Shown here piece after piece: positions 1-9,353 of a DNA stretch of 20,175 nucleotides. Made by a program: the position numbers and the translations under genes. The notes under the pieces were generated by a model that searched no databases, was not told the origin of the DNA, and saw only the letters and a list, made by a program, of their open reading frames with translations. This stretch comes from Candidatus Gerdarchaeota archaeon (GTDB taxonomy: Archaea; Asgardarchaeota; Heimdallarchaeia; JABLTI01), in the NCBI GenBank assembly GCA_016839405.1, contig JAEOUJ010000197.1, positions 1 through 20,175 on the forward strand, read 5' to 3'. The first letter of the stretch is position 1. Every line of letters begins with the position of its first letter.

Positions 1-260
1 AAATTTCCTATCGAACCGTCTGATTTTATAACTCTATGACATGGAATAAAAGGTCCACAAGGATTGTTTTTCATAGTCGTACCAACTGCTTGATTAGAAT
101 GAGGTGACCATTTTGGATTTCTTCGTGCTAGTTCTTTAGCTAAATCACCATAAGTTACTACTTTGCCTTTAGGAACCTCTGCTAATAATCGAAGAATAGC
201 TTGTTGATATGGAGCTAATTTAGCTAATTTTTTTTCATCCTCTTGAGTAATTTCATACAT
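1..260 (-). CDS. ogt: Methylated-DNA--protein-cysteine methyltransferase, 3' end cut off by the window edge
   Basis: This enzyme transfers the alkyl group of O6-alkylguanine or O4-alkylthymine in DNA to its own cysteine, a one-use direct repair. The 87 visible codons show the C-terminal DNA-binding domain: a winged-helix segment with TYGDLAKEL at about residues 36-44, AVGTTMKNNP at 58-67, then the active-site PCHRV with the acceptor Cys74. The Cys is intact, so this is not an alkyltransferase-like protein in which it is replaced. The N-terminal domain of classical Ada-C or Ogt is absent. Reading upstream, an in-frame stop comes before any other ATG, so the short form is real. A purine-rich AGAGG lies upstream of the ATG. 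The loop RRNPKWSPHSNQ is longer than in many homologues. The reading frame is open at base 1, so about 15-25 residues are probably missing. Confidence 0.9.
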   Translation of the reverse strand, partial: MYEITQEDEKKLAKLAPYQQAILRLLAEVPKGKVVTYGDLAKELARRNPKWSPHSNQAVGTTMKNNPCGPFIPCHRVIKSDGSIGN

Positions 261-347
261 TATAATAATCCTCTTTAGACTATTATGACTTTAACTAATC
301 AATATAATGAAGTTTGTTAATAATCTTGTATAGTTATTAAAGATTAT

Positions 348-1403
348 TCAACTAGGATCACAAGTAATTATACCTGGAAAACCTTCTGAACCTTCAACAG
401 TAAATTTTGCGTTAGAAAGTTTCTCAATTATATGAATATTAGTTAAAGTATGAAGAGTGATTTTTGTGGTGTCAACTATAGATGGAAATTGAGATAAACC
501 CATCCAAATTATCAATTGATCAGCAAGATGAAAATCAATTGGTCGTCCCGAATTCAATTGTTCTATAAGGTTATTTACAGCAGTTTCAGCAACTTTCTCT
601 GCAGGAATTCCTACTTTACCTAAACCATCACCAGCAATAATAGTTCCATGATTCGTATATGCCCATAAAGTAATTCCTGTACCCTTACCTATATGTGGAT
701 CATATTTTGGTTCATACCACTCTTTTTCAATGGAACTAATTTTATATTGTCTTGCTTTAAGTTCATTAATTGCTGTATTGATCATTCGTTCAGGTATATG
801 CTCAGGTAATTGAACAGCATAGGCATTTCCAGATATATAATTAATTTTCATTACATCTTCGAATTTGAAATTAATAGGTTTCATACGAACTATAGGGGCT
901 ATATCACAAGAAATTGTTCCTCCACCTTTTGGATAATGCCCTCTTCGACCTAAACAAAGAGTAATATCTAGCCCTAATTTCTCCAATGTAGGTTTGTAAA
1001 CATGTTTTAAATAATCATATGGAGGAGCCATTGGAACATCAGTTCCACCTTTTAATAACAATTTTACAGGATTTGGAGCATGAATTGCTACTGGAATTAA
1101 AGCTTGTAAAAGAAGTGTTAAACTTCCAGCAGTTTGAACATCAACTTTGAATTCTCCGCCAATTATTTTACCTGGGATAAATTTGATATAATCTGAACCC
1201 ACATATGCTCCTTTTAGTTCAGCATTACACATTTTGCCAATAGCTTTTATAACAAACATATGTTGATTTCTTAAACCAGGTTTTGAACGTTTAGCTCTTA
1301 TATTTATGATCTCAATTGGTTTTTGATAAACTGCAGCGAGAGCAACACTATTTCTAACAATAGACCCACCACCCTCAAGAACACTACCATCAATTGTTAC
1401 CAT
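348..1403 (-). CDS. rtcA: RNA 3'-terminal phosphate cyclase
   Basis: RtcA uses ATP to convert RNA 3'-phosphate ends to 2',3'-cyclic phosphates through an adenylated-histidine intermediate, and works in RNA repair or processing. The 351-residue product has the family length (about 340). Visible signatures are the N-terminal IDGSVLEGGG, KPGLRNQH at about 41-48, TAGSLTLLLQA at 91-101, GGTDVPMAPPYDY at 119-131, and FHLADQL with the presumed adenylated His at about 292. The His separates it from inactive Rcl1-like ribosome-biogenesis relatives. The frame is open a further 39 codons upstream, but homologues begin at MVTIDGS. That ATG lies one base after the stop of the upstream nog1-like gene, so I chose it. 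There is no clear Shine-Dalgarno, which suggests translational coupling to the GTPase. I am sure of the family and fairly sure of the start. Confidence 0.93.
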   Translation of the reverse strand: MVTIDGSVLEGGGSIVRNSVALAAVYQKPIEIINIRAKRSKPGLRNQHMFVIKAIGKMCNAELKGAYVGSDYIKFIPGKIIGGEFKVDVQTAGSLTLLLQALIPVAIHAPNPVKLLLKGGTDVPMAPPYDYLKHVYKPTLEKLGLDITLCLGRRGHYPKGGGTISCDIAPIVRMKPINFKFEDVMKINYISGNAYAVQLPEHIPERMINTAINELKARQYKISSIEKEWYEPKYDPHIGKGTGITLWAYTNHGTIIAGDGLGKVGIPAEKVAETAVNNLIEQLNSGRPIDFHLADQLIIWMGLSQFPSIVDTTKITLHTLTNIHIIEKLSNAKFTVEGSEGFPGIITCDPS

Positions 1404-1404
1404 T

Positions 1405-2514
1405 TCAGTCAAAGAAAATCCACTCAATATCGCCTTCTTCTTTTGATTTTTTAATAGAATCATTTTTTTGTGATTTGAAATCCTGTTGATATGGCTGTTT
1501 TTTATCGGGAATTTTTTCAATTATTTGTTGTATAATTATCTCTAACTGATTAACATTCTCTTCTATAGTTGCAATAGGTGGATACTCACCAATTATTTTA
1601 TACACATTAGTTAATTCATCTTCTTTAAGAACATCAGTTTTATTAACAAAAGAATAAAATGGAATTTCAACGAATATTTCCTTTATTTCATTGAATAAAT
1701 TAAGTTGTTGTTCCAATGTTAAAGGAGCTTCTTTTGTAGGATCAAATAAAAAGACAATTACATCAGCTAAATGTTTTAGAGCAATTATACTTCTCATTTC
1801 TATAGCATTTCTCTCTGAAAGAGGTCTGTCTAATAATCCAGGAGTATCTAATAATTGAATTGATATGAAACCAGATTTCCTGTGACCGCAAATTAATTCC
1901 TTGGTTGTAAAAGGATAAGAAGCTATTTCTGGTTTTCCAGTAGAGATTAATTTTACGAAACTTGATTTTCCTGCATTTGGTGCTCCAGCAAAAGCGATTG
2001 TTTTTTCATAGAGATTAAAATCAGGCACTTTAGAGAGTTGTATTTTAGCTTCTATTAATTCATCAAAAGGTTCTTTCAATTTCTTTATTGTTGAACCAAT
2101 CCGACCTATAGCCTCTTGACGTATTTTGTGGGCTTCATCAGTAGATTCGCTTTTTCCAAGTTTTCTCGAGACATCTCGTTCAATGCTAGATAAAGCTCGC
2201 CTAGTGTTATTAATTCTAGAAAGAGATGTACGTAATTTTTCAATACCAAAAAGAACTTCAATCAATTCTTTATGAAATGGATGTAATTCTTCAATGATAG
2301 GAAAATTACTAACAATACTATCCAATTGCATGTCTAAATCAGGAAAAATAGTACGAAATTGCCTGAAATAAAGCGTTTTGTAAAATGAATAATCTGAACG
2401 CTTTTTCTTAACTGATTTTGGAGCATCTATTCTAATCTTTTTTAATTTAGAAAAAATAATATCAGCCAATTCATCGGAGGTTGGAATCCTAGGTATACTT
2501 TTAAATTGACTCAT
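1405..2514 (-). CDS. Nog1-family GTPase (OBG-HflX superfamily)
   Basis: Nog1 proteins are GTPases of large ribosomal subunit assembly in eukaryotes, and archaea carry shorter homologues. The 369-residue product has a helical, charged N-terminal region (about 1-165) typical of the NOG1 N-domain. The G domain follows: G1 GAPNAGKSS at 177-185, the G2 region YPFTTKE at 200-206, G3 DTPGLLDRPLSERN at 223-236, the Nog1-like ALKHLADVIVFLFDPT at about 245-260, and G4 NKTD at 291-294. No clear G5 motif is seen, and a basic lysine-rich tail closes the protein. The ATG has GGAG 8 nt upstream. It is transcribed with rtcA, one base apart. The pairing joins a ribosome-assembly factor with an RNA-end enzyme and supports an archaeal origin. 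The role in the cell is inferred from the family. Confidence 0.88.
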   Translation of the reverse strand: MSQFKSIPRIPTSDELADIIFSKLKKIRIDAPKSVKKKRSDYSFYKTLYFRQFRTIFPDLDMQLDSIVSNFPIIEELHPFHKELIEVLFGIEKLRTSLSRINNTRRALSSIERDVSRKLGKSESTDEAHKIRQEAIGRIGSTIKKLKEPFDELIEAKIQLSKVPDFNLYEKTIAFAGAPNAGKSSFVKLISTGKPEIASYPFTTKELICGHRKSGFISIQLLDTPGLLDRPLSERNAIEMRSIIALKHLADVIVFLFDPTKEAPLTLEQQLNLFNEIKEIFVEIPFYSFVNKTDVLKEDELTNVYKIIGEYPPIATIEENVNQLEIIIQQIIEKIPDKKQPYQQDFKSQKNDSIKKSKEEGDIEWIFFD

Positions 2515-2629
2515 TTAGATAGCTCCGTTTTACATTCATCATAGCATATAGATTTTCATGCATAATTTCATAGTAAAAAATATTTGGTAAAGAAAAATGA
2601 AAAATAGATTATTTCTAACATTTATTTTA

Positions 2630-3550
2630 TTAATCTTCTTTACTTCTAGAGATGTATTCTTGTAATATCTCATCTAATAAGCGTTTTCCTCTATAACTAT
2701 ATCTATCTTCATCTTTCTTTTCCTGAACTCCGGTAAGGACTTTTTGTATGTGAATATTTTCTGGTGGTTTAAATTCAATTTTTGCAGAGGGAATAATTTT
2801 CTTAATACCCTCAGCAATTTCTTTAGCTGAAACCCAAATTCCATCAACATTTACTATTTCAAAATGAATATCTTTGCTTCGCCAAAGATTGATTAGTATT
2901 TGAACAGCATCATCTATGTAGATAATAGGAACTATAGTATCAGGTGAAACTTCAGCTATGTATGGTTTCCCTTTAATAGCTTCCTCAACCATTTGGGTGG
3001 GGTATTTAGTAACACCCAAGAATGGATTTCTGCCTGGACCAACAACTACAGGAAATCTTACAGCACGAAAATTAATATCATATTTTTTAGAATATATTGA
3101 ACCAATAATTTCAGTACATATTTTGAATGAACTATACACAGTCCAAGGATCTAATAAATCCTCTTCAGTAAAAGGAGGTTTGCGATCAGGACCAAAAACT
3201 GTAGCTGAACTTGGATAAATTATTGTTTCTACGCCTTGTTTACAAGCACTTCTTATAATATTCATAGTGCCTTCAACATTCACCTCAAAAGCTTTGTAGG
3301 GATCTTCTTCAGTATCTGGAGGCATAAGTGATGCTAAATGAAAAACACTTGTGAAATTATATTTTTCAAAAATTTCCTCAACATGTTGTCTATTGGTAAT
3401 ATCACCTGTAATAAGAATCAATCCTTTAGCTTTATCTTTAATTTTTTCAGCCTTAATATCGAATATAACAACCTCTTTATCAGCCTCAAGCAACCTTTCA
3501 GCTAAATGAAATCCGATAAAACCAGCACCGCCTGTAATCAATATTGCCAT
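2630..3550 (-). CDS. NAD-dependent epimerase/dehydratase (extended SDR family)
   Basis: This is an extended short-chain dehydrogenase/reductase of the UDP-glucose 4-epimerase type. In 306 residues it shows the Rossmann glycine motif TGGAGFIG at 6-13, an acidic residue (Asp31) after beta-strand 2 that favours NAD over NADP, HLAS at 71-74, SSATVFG at 114-120, and the catalytic pair Y139xxxK143. The C-terminal half, which sets the substrate, has no motif I can assign, so a UDP-sugar epimerase, a dTDP-sugar enzyme or an archaeal short-chain L-threonine dehydrogenase are all possible. The ATG has AAGGT a few bases upstream. The nitrilase-like gene lies 73 bp upstream on the same strand and may share its transcript. 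No other sugar-nucleotide gene is nearby, so context does not help with the substrate. Confidence 0.82.
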   Translation of the reverse strand: MAILITGGAGFIGFHLAERLLEADKEVVIFDIKAEKIKDKAKGLILITGDITNRQHVEEIFEKYNFTSVFHLASLMPPDTEEDPYKAFEVNVEGTMNIIRSACKQGVETIIYPSSATVFGPDRKPPFTEEDLLDPWTVYSSFKICTEIIGSIYSKKYDINFRAVRFPVVVGPGRNPFLGVTKYPTQMVEEAIKGKPYIAEVSPDTIVPIIYIDDAVQILINLWRSKDIHFEIVNVDGIWVSAKEIAEGIKKIIPSAKIEFKPPENIHIQKVLTGVQEKKDEDRYSYRGKRLLDEILQEYISRSKED

Positions 3551-3623
3551 AGAATTACCTTCTAATAATATATTCTGTTTGTATATTTCTTTAGTTCTTT
3601 CTCTTTTAAAACTAACTAAGACA

Positions 3624-4445
3624 TTATTTATTATTATTTATAGCTGGTTTAAGAAGAGATTGATATAAATCAGTTCGTCGATCATGGAAAATATGGTTAT
3701 TTGATGTTACCATTTTATTTCGTGCTATTGATGGGTCAATATCAATTATACCTAACTCTTCTTTATCTTTTGATGCTTGTAATAGAAGTTCCATTTTAGG
3801 ACTTGTGATTTGACTCATTCCTGTGAACTCAAGGCTATTATTAGGTCTGATATCTTGACCAATTCTATTTGCAGTAATAGTAAAAATTCTATTTTCAATT
3901 GATCGGGCTAACATAGTTTTCTGAGCAAAAGGTAAAACGAGATTTGCTGGATGGCAAATAATTTCTGCACCATTTAAAGCTAATATACGTGTTATTTCTG
4001 GAAATATCCAATCAAAACAAACAATAATTCCAATTTTAGTTTTTCCAATATCATAAACTTTGAGTGGACCATTACCTGCATAAAAGAATTTTTTTTCTCC
4101 ATCAAACAAATGGATTTTTTGATAAACGTCTATATAACCATCAGGTGCAATGAAAACTGCAGAATTATAGAAGCTATTATCTTTCTTTTCACAGAATCCT
4201 GCAATAATATATGTGTTAGTTTCTTCTGCTGCTTTTCGCCAAGCTTTCAAGGTAGGTCCATTTGGTGATTCTTCACCTAAACGTTTCAGTTCATTTATAT
4301 CAATAAACAAATACCCAGTATTACATAATTCGGGTAATACGAGTAAATCTGCTTCTGCTCCTTTATTGATTAATTCAACAGATTTCTCAATATTTTTTTC
4401 TTTTTCACCAAATATTGGACTGAATTGAATGAAACCAACTTTCAT
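3624..4445 (-). CDS. Carbon-nitrogen hydrolase (nitrilase superfamily amidase)
   Basis: Members hydrolyse amides, carbamoyl groups or nitriles with a Glu-Lys-Cys triad. All three residues are visible in this 273-residue protein: Glu39 in LVLPELCNTGY, Lys110 in VYQKIHLF, and the nucleophile Cys143 in GIIVCFDWIFPE. The length is normal for single-domain members such as N-carbamoylputrescine amidase, beta-ureidopropionase and omega-amidase. The Cys context (CFDWIFPE) fits amidase-type branches better than true nitrilases, but I cannot name the substrate. There is no signal peptide, so it should be cytoplasmic. GAGGAT lies a suitable distance upstream of the ATG. It precedes the SDR gene on the same strand, with 73 bp between them. 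Confidence 0.87.
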   Translation of the reverse strand: MKVGFIQFSPIFGEKEKNIEKSVELINKGAEADLLVLPELCNTGYLFIDINELKRLGEESPNGPTLKAWRKAAEETNTYIIAGFCEKKDNSFYNSAVFIAPDGYIDVYQKIHLFDGEKKFFYAGNGPLKVYDIGKTKIGIIVCFDWIFPEITRILALNGAEIICHPANLVLPFAQKTMLARSIENRIFTITANRIGQDIRPNNSLEFTGMSQITSPKMELLLQASKDKEELGIIDIDPSIARNKMVTSNNHIFHDRRTDLYQSLLKPAINNNK

Positions 4446-4522
4446 AATTTTATCCTCAATAATTTAACATTAAATTATATCTAATTAAAAATTATTGAGT
4501 GATAAATTAAATTATTAAAAGC

Positions 4523-4555
4523 AAAAAATAAAGAAAAACTGGGGTAGAACCCAGT
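4523..4555 (-). terminator. Hairpin plus T-tract terminator downstream of the zinc-ribbon pair
   Basis: Read on the minus strand, ACTGGG (4555-4550) and CCCAGT (4543-4538) form a 6-bp GC-containing stem with a 6-nt loop. A T-rich run follows over 4537-4523 (TTTTCTTTATTTTTT). It begins 16 bases after the stop of the second zinc-ribbon gene. This has the form of a bacterial intrinsic terminator. Archaeal RNA polymerase mainly needs the T-tract, so the tract may be enough by itself. Confidence 0.6.
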
Positions 4556-4570
4556 AGATTTTCAAAGATT

Positions 4571-5542
4571 TTACTCAGCAGCAACTTTCTTTTTCGTAAC
4601 TGATTCCTTAATTCCAAAGATTAATACTCCAACAAAAATCGCAGCTGCAACATAACCAGCAATTTGCCATTGTGGTAGCTGTAATATAAAATAAATTGCT
4701 GCACCAATGACTCCAGTTGCTATGAGAATAAAGAATAATCCCCAGAATCTATGTGCTCTAGAAATTGGGTATTCAGCTCTCAAAACTTTTCCACGAGATG
4801 CATCTACTAATGCCTCACCAGACCATCTGCCATAGTTATATTCTACTCTATAAAAAGGCACATGAAGATAAGACATCTCTTTTAGTTGAATGTCTTGGTT
4901 TGCTCCATCCATTTGCACTATTTCTCTGAAAATTAATTGATTGTGTTTTGCTCGAACTTGATCTTCAGCTATTCTATGAGCTTCTTGATAACCAATTTCA
5001 GTATCGTAGATTTTACCACCTTCATTGTTAACAGCACTAATGTTGAAAGCTTCCTTAGCTCCAGCAGGTATTTTTTCATCACGAATTTGTTTATATTGTT
5101 CTTTATAACCAAAAACTAAACAAGTTTGATCCAAATCAATGGTACCTCGTTCAGGTCGTGTGCTAATATTTATTGAGCGACTCCAAACATTACTATGTTG
5201 AGGGCTACAATATTTACCTATGCCTCTATAATCAGTTCTTCCATGGAATTTGAATAGCCAAAATGGCATCATTTGTAACTCGAATTTTGTAAAAACTACT
5301 TTATCAGAGAAATCGCTAGGAACTCCCACATATTTAGATAAATATTGAGGAACTAACTCTTGTAACCTTGAACCACTGAAATAAACTGATAACATATGAT
5401 GATTTTCAATGACTTTTCCAGATTGTAATTCATTTGGAGAGCCACAAAATTCGCAAGTAACAACTCTAGCAAATGGTGGTATATCATTTACACCTTGACA
5501 ATAGCCACAAGTTAATTTTCTTGATTGTTGTTCTACAGCCAT
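4571..5542 (-). CDS. Zinc-ribbon membrane protein of unknown function, second of a related pair
   Basis: I do not recognise a named family. The 323-residue product starts with a zinc ribbon, C12xxC15 and C30xxC33 (EFCGSPNEL). A long soluble region rich in aromatic and charged residues follows (about 40-265), then two probable membrane helices near 267-289 and 293-312, and a short lysine-rich tail. The stretch before the helices (YLHVPFYRVEYNYG, GEALVDASRGKVLRAEYPISR) matches in pattern the corresponding region of the upstream neighbour. The two are therefore probably diverged duplicates. It starts 3 bases after the neighbour's stop, with GGAGATGATT overlapping the end of that gene as ribosome binding site, so they are surely co-translated. 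The topology suggests a soluble ribbon-bearing body anchored by a C-terminal hairpin. No function can be given. Confidence 0.85.
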   Translation of the reverse strand: MAVEQQSRKLTCGYCQGVNDIPPFARVVTCEFCGSPNELQSGKVIENHHMLSVYFSGSRLQELVPQYLSKYVGVPSDFSDKVVFTKFELQMMPFWLFKFHGRTDYRGIGKYCSPQHSNVWSRSINISTRPERGTIDLDQTCLVFGYKEQYKQIRDEKIPAGAKEAFNISAVNNEGGKIYDTEIGYQEAHRIAEDQVRAKHNQLIFREIVQMDGANQDIQLKEMSYLHVPFYRVEYNYGRWSGEALVDASRGKVLRAEYPISRAHRFWGLFFILIATGVIGAAIYFILQLPQWQIAGYVAAAIFVGVLIFGIKESVTKKKVAAE

Positions 5543-5545
5543 TTG

Positions 5546-6766
5546 TTAATCATCTCCATTCATTTGGTATCCGCATTTTTCACAGAATCTTTGATTTGGA
5601 TCTAACGGATCACCACATTTTGGACAAAATCGAGCAACTGGTTGTTGTCCAGTTGATTGCTGTTGTTGTTTGATTTTTCGTCCTTGTTCCAAAGCAGCTC
5701 TTTGTTCTGCTGCTAATCCTTGGAAATCAAATAAGCCAACCTTACCACCACTTGATTTTACTTTATGTGGTTTAAAGGCTCGTACAATTAAGAATATACC
5801 AACACCTAAGCAAACAGCAGCAACAATACCTAAAAGAATTAGGTACCAAGATTCACCGCTATTTTGATACTGAGTGTAACCTACTTGAACTAATGGTGGT
5901 GCACCAAGGAATAGTAAGGTAGCAAAGAATAGCATTAGTCCTCTATTCTTAATTGGTTGCTCTTCTCGCAATAATTGGCCTGAACCCCAGTGATAAGCAG
6001 CTCGGTAGGATTTCCCTTGTATTTTTCGTCTAATAAGTAAAATTGGTTCATGAATTAACATTGGTTGTGCCAATGGTCTAAAATTAACTCGTGTATCAAA
6101 TACTTCATGCATTTGTGATTTCGCAAGACTATAAGCTGCTTCGTAAACTTGTTCTCCAGCTTCTTTAGATGCATCTTTTTGATCCCATTCTGGGCTTAGT
6201 GCTACTAATGATCTACTTGGATCATTACTTGCTAATGCTTTAATATAATCTGGACTAAAAGGAGTAGGTTCTCCTCCAAGATTACGAGTCACTGAAGCAA
6301 TTAATTCATTTGCACCAAACATAGTAATTTCTTGTCTAGCAAGAAATCGAACTGAATGACTTCCATGATGTTCAATCCTCCAAGGACGATACTCAACAAT
6401 GGTTTTAGATTCAGTATAGGTTTGACCTCCACGTCGTACTGTTCTAGTTTCTGTTCGTTCTCTTCTTTGATATCCTAATGCTTCAACATCAACATCAGCT
6501 TTCACTTCAAAGAACGGAACAAGAATTAATTCCATCTTACGAATTTGTCCAGGACCTGGAGGAGGAATTAATTGCTTTGGTTTAATAATTGCGTGAGGAG
6601 TAATATGACTTTCAGCTACAATCTCACCACAAAAACCACAAATGGTAAGGATAGACTCAGCTGAAGGAGTCATTGGAGCCCCACAAGTAGGACACCTTAA
6701 GGTTTTTTTTACAATTGAAGATCCTTGATCACTCAATGCCTTCACGCCTAAATTTTCATTTTTCAT
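5546..6766 (-). CDS. Double zinc-ribbon membrane protein of unknown function, first of a related pair
   Basis: Unrecognised beyond its domains. From the ATG at 6766 it has 406 residues: an N-terminal zinc ribbon (C25xxC28, C43xxC46), a soluble region of about 220 residues, two membrane helices near 277-296 and 306-331, a Gln/Ala-rich linker (360-376), and a second zinc ribbon at the extreme C-terminus (C381xxC384, C395xxC398, RFCPKCGDPLDPNQRFCEKCG). The region just before the helices (LLIRRKIQGKSYRAAYHWGSGQ, then LLREEQPIKNR) parallels the downstream gene, which lacks the C-terminal ribbon. The frame stays open to a TTG at 6799, adding 11 residues. Neither start has a clear ribosome binding site, so the start is uncertain. 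Both ribbons presumably face the same side of the membrane. Binding of nucleic acid or protein by the ribbons would be a guess. Confidence 0.82.
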   Translation of the reverse strand: MKNENLGVKALSDQGSSIVKKTLRCPTCGAPMTPSAESILTICGFCGEIVAESHITPHAIIKPKQLIPPPGPGQIRKMELILVPFFEVKADVDVEALGYQRRERTETRTVRRGGQTYTESKTIVEYRPWRIEHHGSHSVRFLARQEITMFGANELIASVTRNLGGEPTPFSPDYIKALASNDPSRSLVALSPEWDQKDASKEAGEQVYEAAYSLAKSQMHEVFDTRVNFRPLAQPMLIHEPILLIRRKIQGKSYRAAYHWGSGQLLREEQPIKNRGLMLFFATLLFLGAPPLVQVGYTQYQNSGESWYLILLGIVAAVCLGVGIFLIVRAFKPHKVKSSGGKVGLFDFQGLAAEQRAALEQGRKIKQQQQSTGQQPVARFCPKCGDPLDPNQRFCEKCGYQMNGDD

Positions 6767-6858
6767 AATGAAAGGGTTAGAAACCCATTCGATAATCAAT
6801 TCTAATTCTTATTACTAAATTAAGATTACTATTATGGATATTTCCCAAAAAAGATTGA

Positions 6859-9327
6859 TTATTCATTATTATTTTGTTTTATTTTTGGTTTGAAACGTTT
6901 CAAGCGCAAAGAATTTGTTACAACAAACACTGAACTGAAAGCCATTGCCGCTGCAGCGATCATAGGATTTAGTAAACCAATTGCTGCAACTGGTATCGCT
7001 ATCACATTGAAGAAAAATGCCCATAAAAGATTTTGTTTAATAATTTTCAATGTTTCACTACTTAATTCAAGAGCATCTACTACTTGTGTTAAATCACTTC
7101 TCATAAGTGTTATTGATGAAGTTTCAATAGATACATCTGTTCCTGAAGCAACAGCAAATCCAATGTTTGCTTGTGCTAGTGCGGGTGCGTCATTAATTCC
7201 ATCTCCAACCATTCCTACCTTTCTATTTTCTTCTTGTAATTCTTTAACGACTTTTGCTTTTTCTTCTGGTAATATTTCTGCAATTACTCTTTCTATACCA
7301 GCTTGTTTAGCAATTGCATTTGCTGTTAATTGATTATCCCCTGTTAACATAATCACTTCTTTTCCTAGTTCCTTTAAAATCCTCACAGCTTCAATTGAAG
7401 ATTCTTTTATAACATCAGCAACAGCAATTAATCCTATTATATCGTCATTCTTAGCAATAATCATAACTGTTTTTCCTAAAAATTGAAGTGATTCCATTTT
7501 ATTCTGAATTATATCAGTTACTTTTAGTCCATTATCAATTATTAATGAAATATTACCAAGAATTATTGTATCATTATCAACCTTCGCACTAATTCCTTTA
7601 CCTGGGATAGCTTTGAAATCATCTGGTTCTTTTAGAGCTATGTTTTTCATAGAAGCAGCTCTAACAATCGCATCACCTAAGGAATGCTCTGAACCTTTTT
7701 CTGCGCTAGCTGACAAAAACAATAAATCTTCTTCAGTATAACCTTCATGTAAAGATATTATATCAGTAACTTCAGGAATCCCTTTCGTGAGAGTACCTGT
7801 TTTATCAAATAGAATTGTATCAATATCTAATGTCATCTCAAGTGATTCTGCATTTTTGAATAAAATGCCTAATTCCGCTCCTTTACCAGAACCAACCATT
7901 ATACCTGTAGGAGTAGCTAAACCTAAAGCACATGGACAAGCTATTACTAGAACAGCAACTGTATTGAGTAAGGCATGAGTATACCATTCCTGTGTTACTC
8001 TATCGAGAATTGGATCATAATCAAAAACGCCACCTAAAATTAACCACAAAGTTAGGGTAATAATAGCAATTCCAATTACTGCAGGAACAAAATAAGCTGA
8101 CACTTTATCAGCAAGTCTTTGAACAGGTGCTTTACTGCCTTGAGCATCTTCAACAGATTTTATTATTTGTGATAGTACTGTATCAGATCCAACCTTCTCA
8201 GCTCTAAATTTTATGAAGCCATTTTTATTTATAGTTGCACCTATTACCATATCACCTTCCTTTTTGTCTACAAGTAAACTTTCTCCAGTAATCATAGATT
8301 CATCTATAGCAGTAATACCTTCAATTATTGTCCCATCTACTGGTATTTTCTCTCCTGGACGAACCACAACTATATCATCAATAAAAACTTGTTTAATAGG
8401 AATATCTAGCTCAATATCATCTCTAATTACTCGGGCAGTTTTTGGTTGAAGCCCAATTAGTTTAGCAATTGAATCTGAAGTTCTTCCTTTAGCAATTGCT
8501 TCAAGATATTTGCCAATAACTAAAGCGGTGAGTATAAAAGCAGCAGATTCAAAATACAATGGTCCACCAATTATTAAAGAAACCACACTATAAATGTAAG
8601 CAGCACTGCTTCCTAAAGTAACTAGAACATCCATATTTGAAGTAAAATGTGTTACAGCTTTAAAGGCACTTTTGAAAAAAGGCCATCCAACATAAAAATA
8701 AACTAATGTTGATAGAGCTAACATTGCATATTTTATTGCTGGTTCTTGCATAAAACCATCTATACCCATATCAATAAACATGAAAATCATAAGTGGTAAT
8801 GTGAAAATAACTCCAAAAATCAATCTATTACGATAATGTAATCTTTCCTCTCGTTCAATTCTTCTTCTTTGTGTTAAAGCATCTTCCTCAATAGATTGTT
8901 CTATTTCATACCCAACATCTCGTATTGCTTTTTCTAAAATAGATAGATTAACCAATCCAGGATTGAACTCAACTGTAGCTTTTCTTGTTGCCAAATTTAC
9001 ACTGGCGGATATAACACCATTTACATTCTTTAAAGCTTTTTCAACATTCATTGCACATGATGCACAGGTCATACCAGAAATAAGTAAATCAATTTTTTCT
9101 TTTCTAACACCATAACCAATACTTTCAATTGCTTCCACAATGTTTTCTTCAGAACACAAACTAGGATCAAAAGAAACAACAGCATCATTTGTTGCTAAGC
9201 TTACAACAGCTTCATCTATTCCTTTGGTTTTATTTAAAATGCGTTCAACTGCACTACTACAAGCAGCGCACGTCATACCAGTGACACCTATTTTGATTGT
9301 TTTTTTAGTGGTATCAGAATCAACCAT
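6859..9327 (-). CDS. copA: Copper-type P1B ATPase with two N-terminal HMA domains
   Basis: This is a heavy-metal efflux pump of the CopA type that moves Cu(I), or perhaps Ag(I), out of the cytoplasm using ATP. In 822 residues it has two HMA domains with metal-binding GMTCAAC (17-23) and GMTCASC (85-91), eight membrane helices, the actuator motif TGES (347-350), the transport-site CPC (464-466), the phosphorylated DKTGT (508-512), TGDN (662-665), and [10 protein letters not shown] (708-717). Two positions differ from the usual Cu pumps. The nucleotide-domain SEHP is SEHS at 546-549, and the copper-site Tyr-Asn in the seventh helix is Phe-Asn at 773-774. The MxxxS of the last helix is kept (M795, S799). 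The ATG has AAGGT upstream. A small HMA protein gene lies 26 bp upstream on the same strand. No metal-responsive regulator is present in the window. Confidence 0.93.
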   Translation of the reverse strand: MVDSDTTKKTIKIGVTGMTCAACSSAVERILNKTKGIDEAVVSLATNDAVVSFDPSLCSEENIVEAIESIGYGVRKEKIDLLISGMTCASCAMNVEKALKNVNGVISASVNLATRKATVEFNPGLVNLSILEKAIRDVGYEIEQSIEEDALTQRRRIEREERLHYRNRLIFGVIFTLPLMIFMFIDMGIDGFMQEPAIKYAMLALSTLVYFYVGWPFFKSAFKAVTHFTSNMDVLVTLGSSAAYIYSVVSLIIGGPLYFESAAFILTALVIGKYLEAIAKGRTSDSIAKLIGLQPKTARVIRDDIELDIPIKQVFIDDIVVVRPGEKIPVDGTIIEGITAIDESMITGESLLVDKKEGDMVIGATINKNGFIKFRAEKVGSDTVLSQIIKSVEDAQGSKAPVQRLADKVSAYFVPAVIGIAIITLTLWLILGGVFDYDPILDRVTQEWYTHALLNTVAVLVIACPCALGLATPTGIMVGSGKGAELGILFKNAESLEMTLDIDTILFDKTGTLTKGIPEVTDIISLHEGYTEEDLLFLSASAEKGSEHSLGDAIVRAASMKNIALKEPDDFKAIPGKGISAKVDNDTIILGNISLIIDNGLKVTDIIQNKMESLQFLGKTVMIIAKNDDIIGLIAVADVIKESSIEAVRILKELGKEVIMLTGDNQLTANAIAKQAGIERVIAEILPEEKAKVVKELQEENRKVGMVGDGINDAPALAQANIGFAVASGTDVSIETSSITLMRSDLTQVVDALELSSETLKIIKQNLLWAFFFNVIAIPVAAIGLLNPMIAAAAMAFSSVFVVTNSLRLKRFKPKIKQNNNE

Positions 9328-9353
9328 ATTTCTTACCTTAAATTTTATTGAAT

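Noticed and set aside
1404..1520. An upstream extension of rtcA by 39 codons.
   Set aside because: It overlaps the conserved-frame nog1-like gene, and RtcA homologues start at the MVTIDGS position.
6890..7333. A 147-codon plus-strand open frame inside copA.
   Set aside because: It is antisense to the well-conserved hinge and last helices of the ATPase, has no recognisable domain, and is best explained as a shadow of copA codon use.
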